Below the pieces are notes generated by a model, which saw only the letters and a program-made list of their open reading frames with translations, did no database searches and was not told where the DNA came from. A stretch of 64,000 nt of DNA. It comes from Triatoma infestans (lineage: Eukaryota; Arthropoda; Insecta; Hemiptera; Reduviidae). Location: NCBI GenBank assembly GCA_011037195.1, contig JAAEAF010003150.1, positions 62,001 through 126,000 of the forward strand, given 5' to 3'. Made by a program: the position numbers and the translations under genes. How positions within the stretch are numbered: the stretch's first letter is position 1; each line of letters begins with the position of its first letter. Shown here one piece after another: positions 63,195 to 64,000 of this stretch.

Positions 63195-64000
63195 CAGGGA
63201 TCAAAATTCATGGGAGCAACACCAATACTGTTCATCTTGACATAACCTTCCTTCATAAATTGTAACCTTCCTTCAGATTAAGACATCCACGAGGATTAGA
63301 TCAGCCTTGATGATGAAGCAAACTAACGATAGAGTGGTTAACTGCAAAGGAAAAGAAAAAAAAAATAAAATAAAATTACGACAAATTTTACACAGCCTTA
63401 GTGTCATGAAAGTTAGAATACTGAAAGAATTCTCACAATTAACAGGAACAATAGTTTCTTTTATAGTCGATAGATAGCATAAACAGTCTAAATCCCAAAT
63501 TATTTTCTATTGATCAGTTTCTTTTTAGCTTGATAGATATTAATCGCATATTTTTTATAAATTGGTAATTATACCTCCTGTAAGAATAAGACACACCCAG
63601 ATTAGGTGATTGAAGTAAAAAACAGTATATTACAGGAAATAAAAAAAAAAAGGCTTTTATGGACATCTAAAAAGAATGTTGCCAAAAGGGGTCTACGATT
63701 GCCTAATTGAGGGAAGACCTCGTAGTACTTGTTAGGATGGAATACAGGAGAGCTTGATGGGCCATGGCCTCCAGGAAAATTGAGCAAAGAACAGGGAGAC
63801 ATGGAGAAAGGCTTTTATTTATTTATTTATTTATTTGCCTGGATACATTTTTATAATATAAAAGGCTCGTCAATATAATGTCAACAAAATAACAAATTCC
63901 AATAACAAGAATAAAATGAACTTTACACTAATTATCATAAAAACAAACTTAATACATTCAGTCCACTTCACATCAAATGAAATTGTTCATCACTCCACTT
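63195..64000. other. region upstream of THG1L
   Basis: It contains the THG1L promoter and leader, not resolved. From about 63640 to 63840 there is a repeat-like, less AT-rich stretch whose minus frame reads FPGGHGPSSSPVFHPNKYYE, probably a transposon fragment of unknown class, ending in a TTTA tetranucleotide run at 63813-63836. No gene is recognised. Confidence 0.4.

Overview
This is AT-rich, intron-containing animal DNA, almost certainly from an insect. The genes are split by GT-AG introns, and the DNA between and within them is full of BEL/Pao, RTE, Jockey/I-like, Penelope-like, mariner foldback and SINE copies of insect type. I cannot name the species; the repeat mix would suit a hemipteran, but that is a guess.

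Six conserved housekeeping genes are present, five of them complete. From left to right: (1) a TTC14-like S1/TPR protein on the minus strand (1-12281), whose Ser-rich C-terminus runs off the left edge; (2) SLC25A20/colt, the mitochondrial carnitine/acylcarnitine carrier, plus strand, one exon (13374-14267), head-to-head with TTC14; (3) AMACR, plus strand, six coding exons (18350-33207), 383 aa, ending in the peroxisomal signal SKL; (4) SNX6-type sorting nexin, plus strand, twelve coding exons (38482-50751), 407 aa; (5) NDUFAF5, minus strand, three exons (59406-60593); (6) THG1L, tRNA-His guanylyltransferase, minus strand, two exons (62185-63194). Exon phases agree across every junction. SLC25A20 and AMACR both serve fatty-acid oxidation and THG1L and NDUFAF5 serve mitochondria, but nothing indicates co-regulation.

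Most of the rest is mobile DNA. AMACR intron 1 holds a complete BEL/Pao LTR element (21016-27676) with 465-bp LTRs and an AGATG target duplication, inserted inside an older LINE endonuclease fragment. AMACR intron 2 holds a LINE tail. SNX6 intron 6 holds a 2.4-kb palindrome around a broken Penelope-like GIY-YIG domain, and SNX6 intron 11 holds a broken I/Jockey-like LINE. Between SNX6 and NDUFAF5 lies a three-layer nest: a dispersed repeat split by an RTE-like LINE (51578-54884) and by a mariner-like foldback element (55070-56811).

The most interesting signal is a set of hammerhead-ribozyme-like cores (CUGANGA, stem II, GAAAC, short stem III). They sit in several unrelated short inverted-repeat elements and in an outer arm of the Penelope-containing palindrome. 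A second candidate is a dispersed repeat family, at least ten copies or fragments, with a fixed 5' end and a 3' hairpin, which resembles a non-autonomous Helitron-like element.
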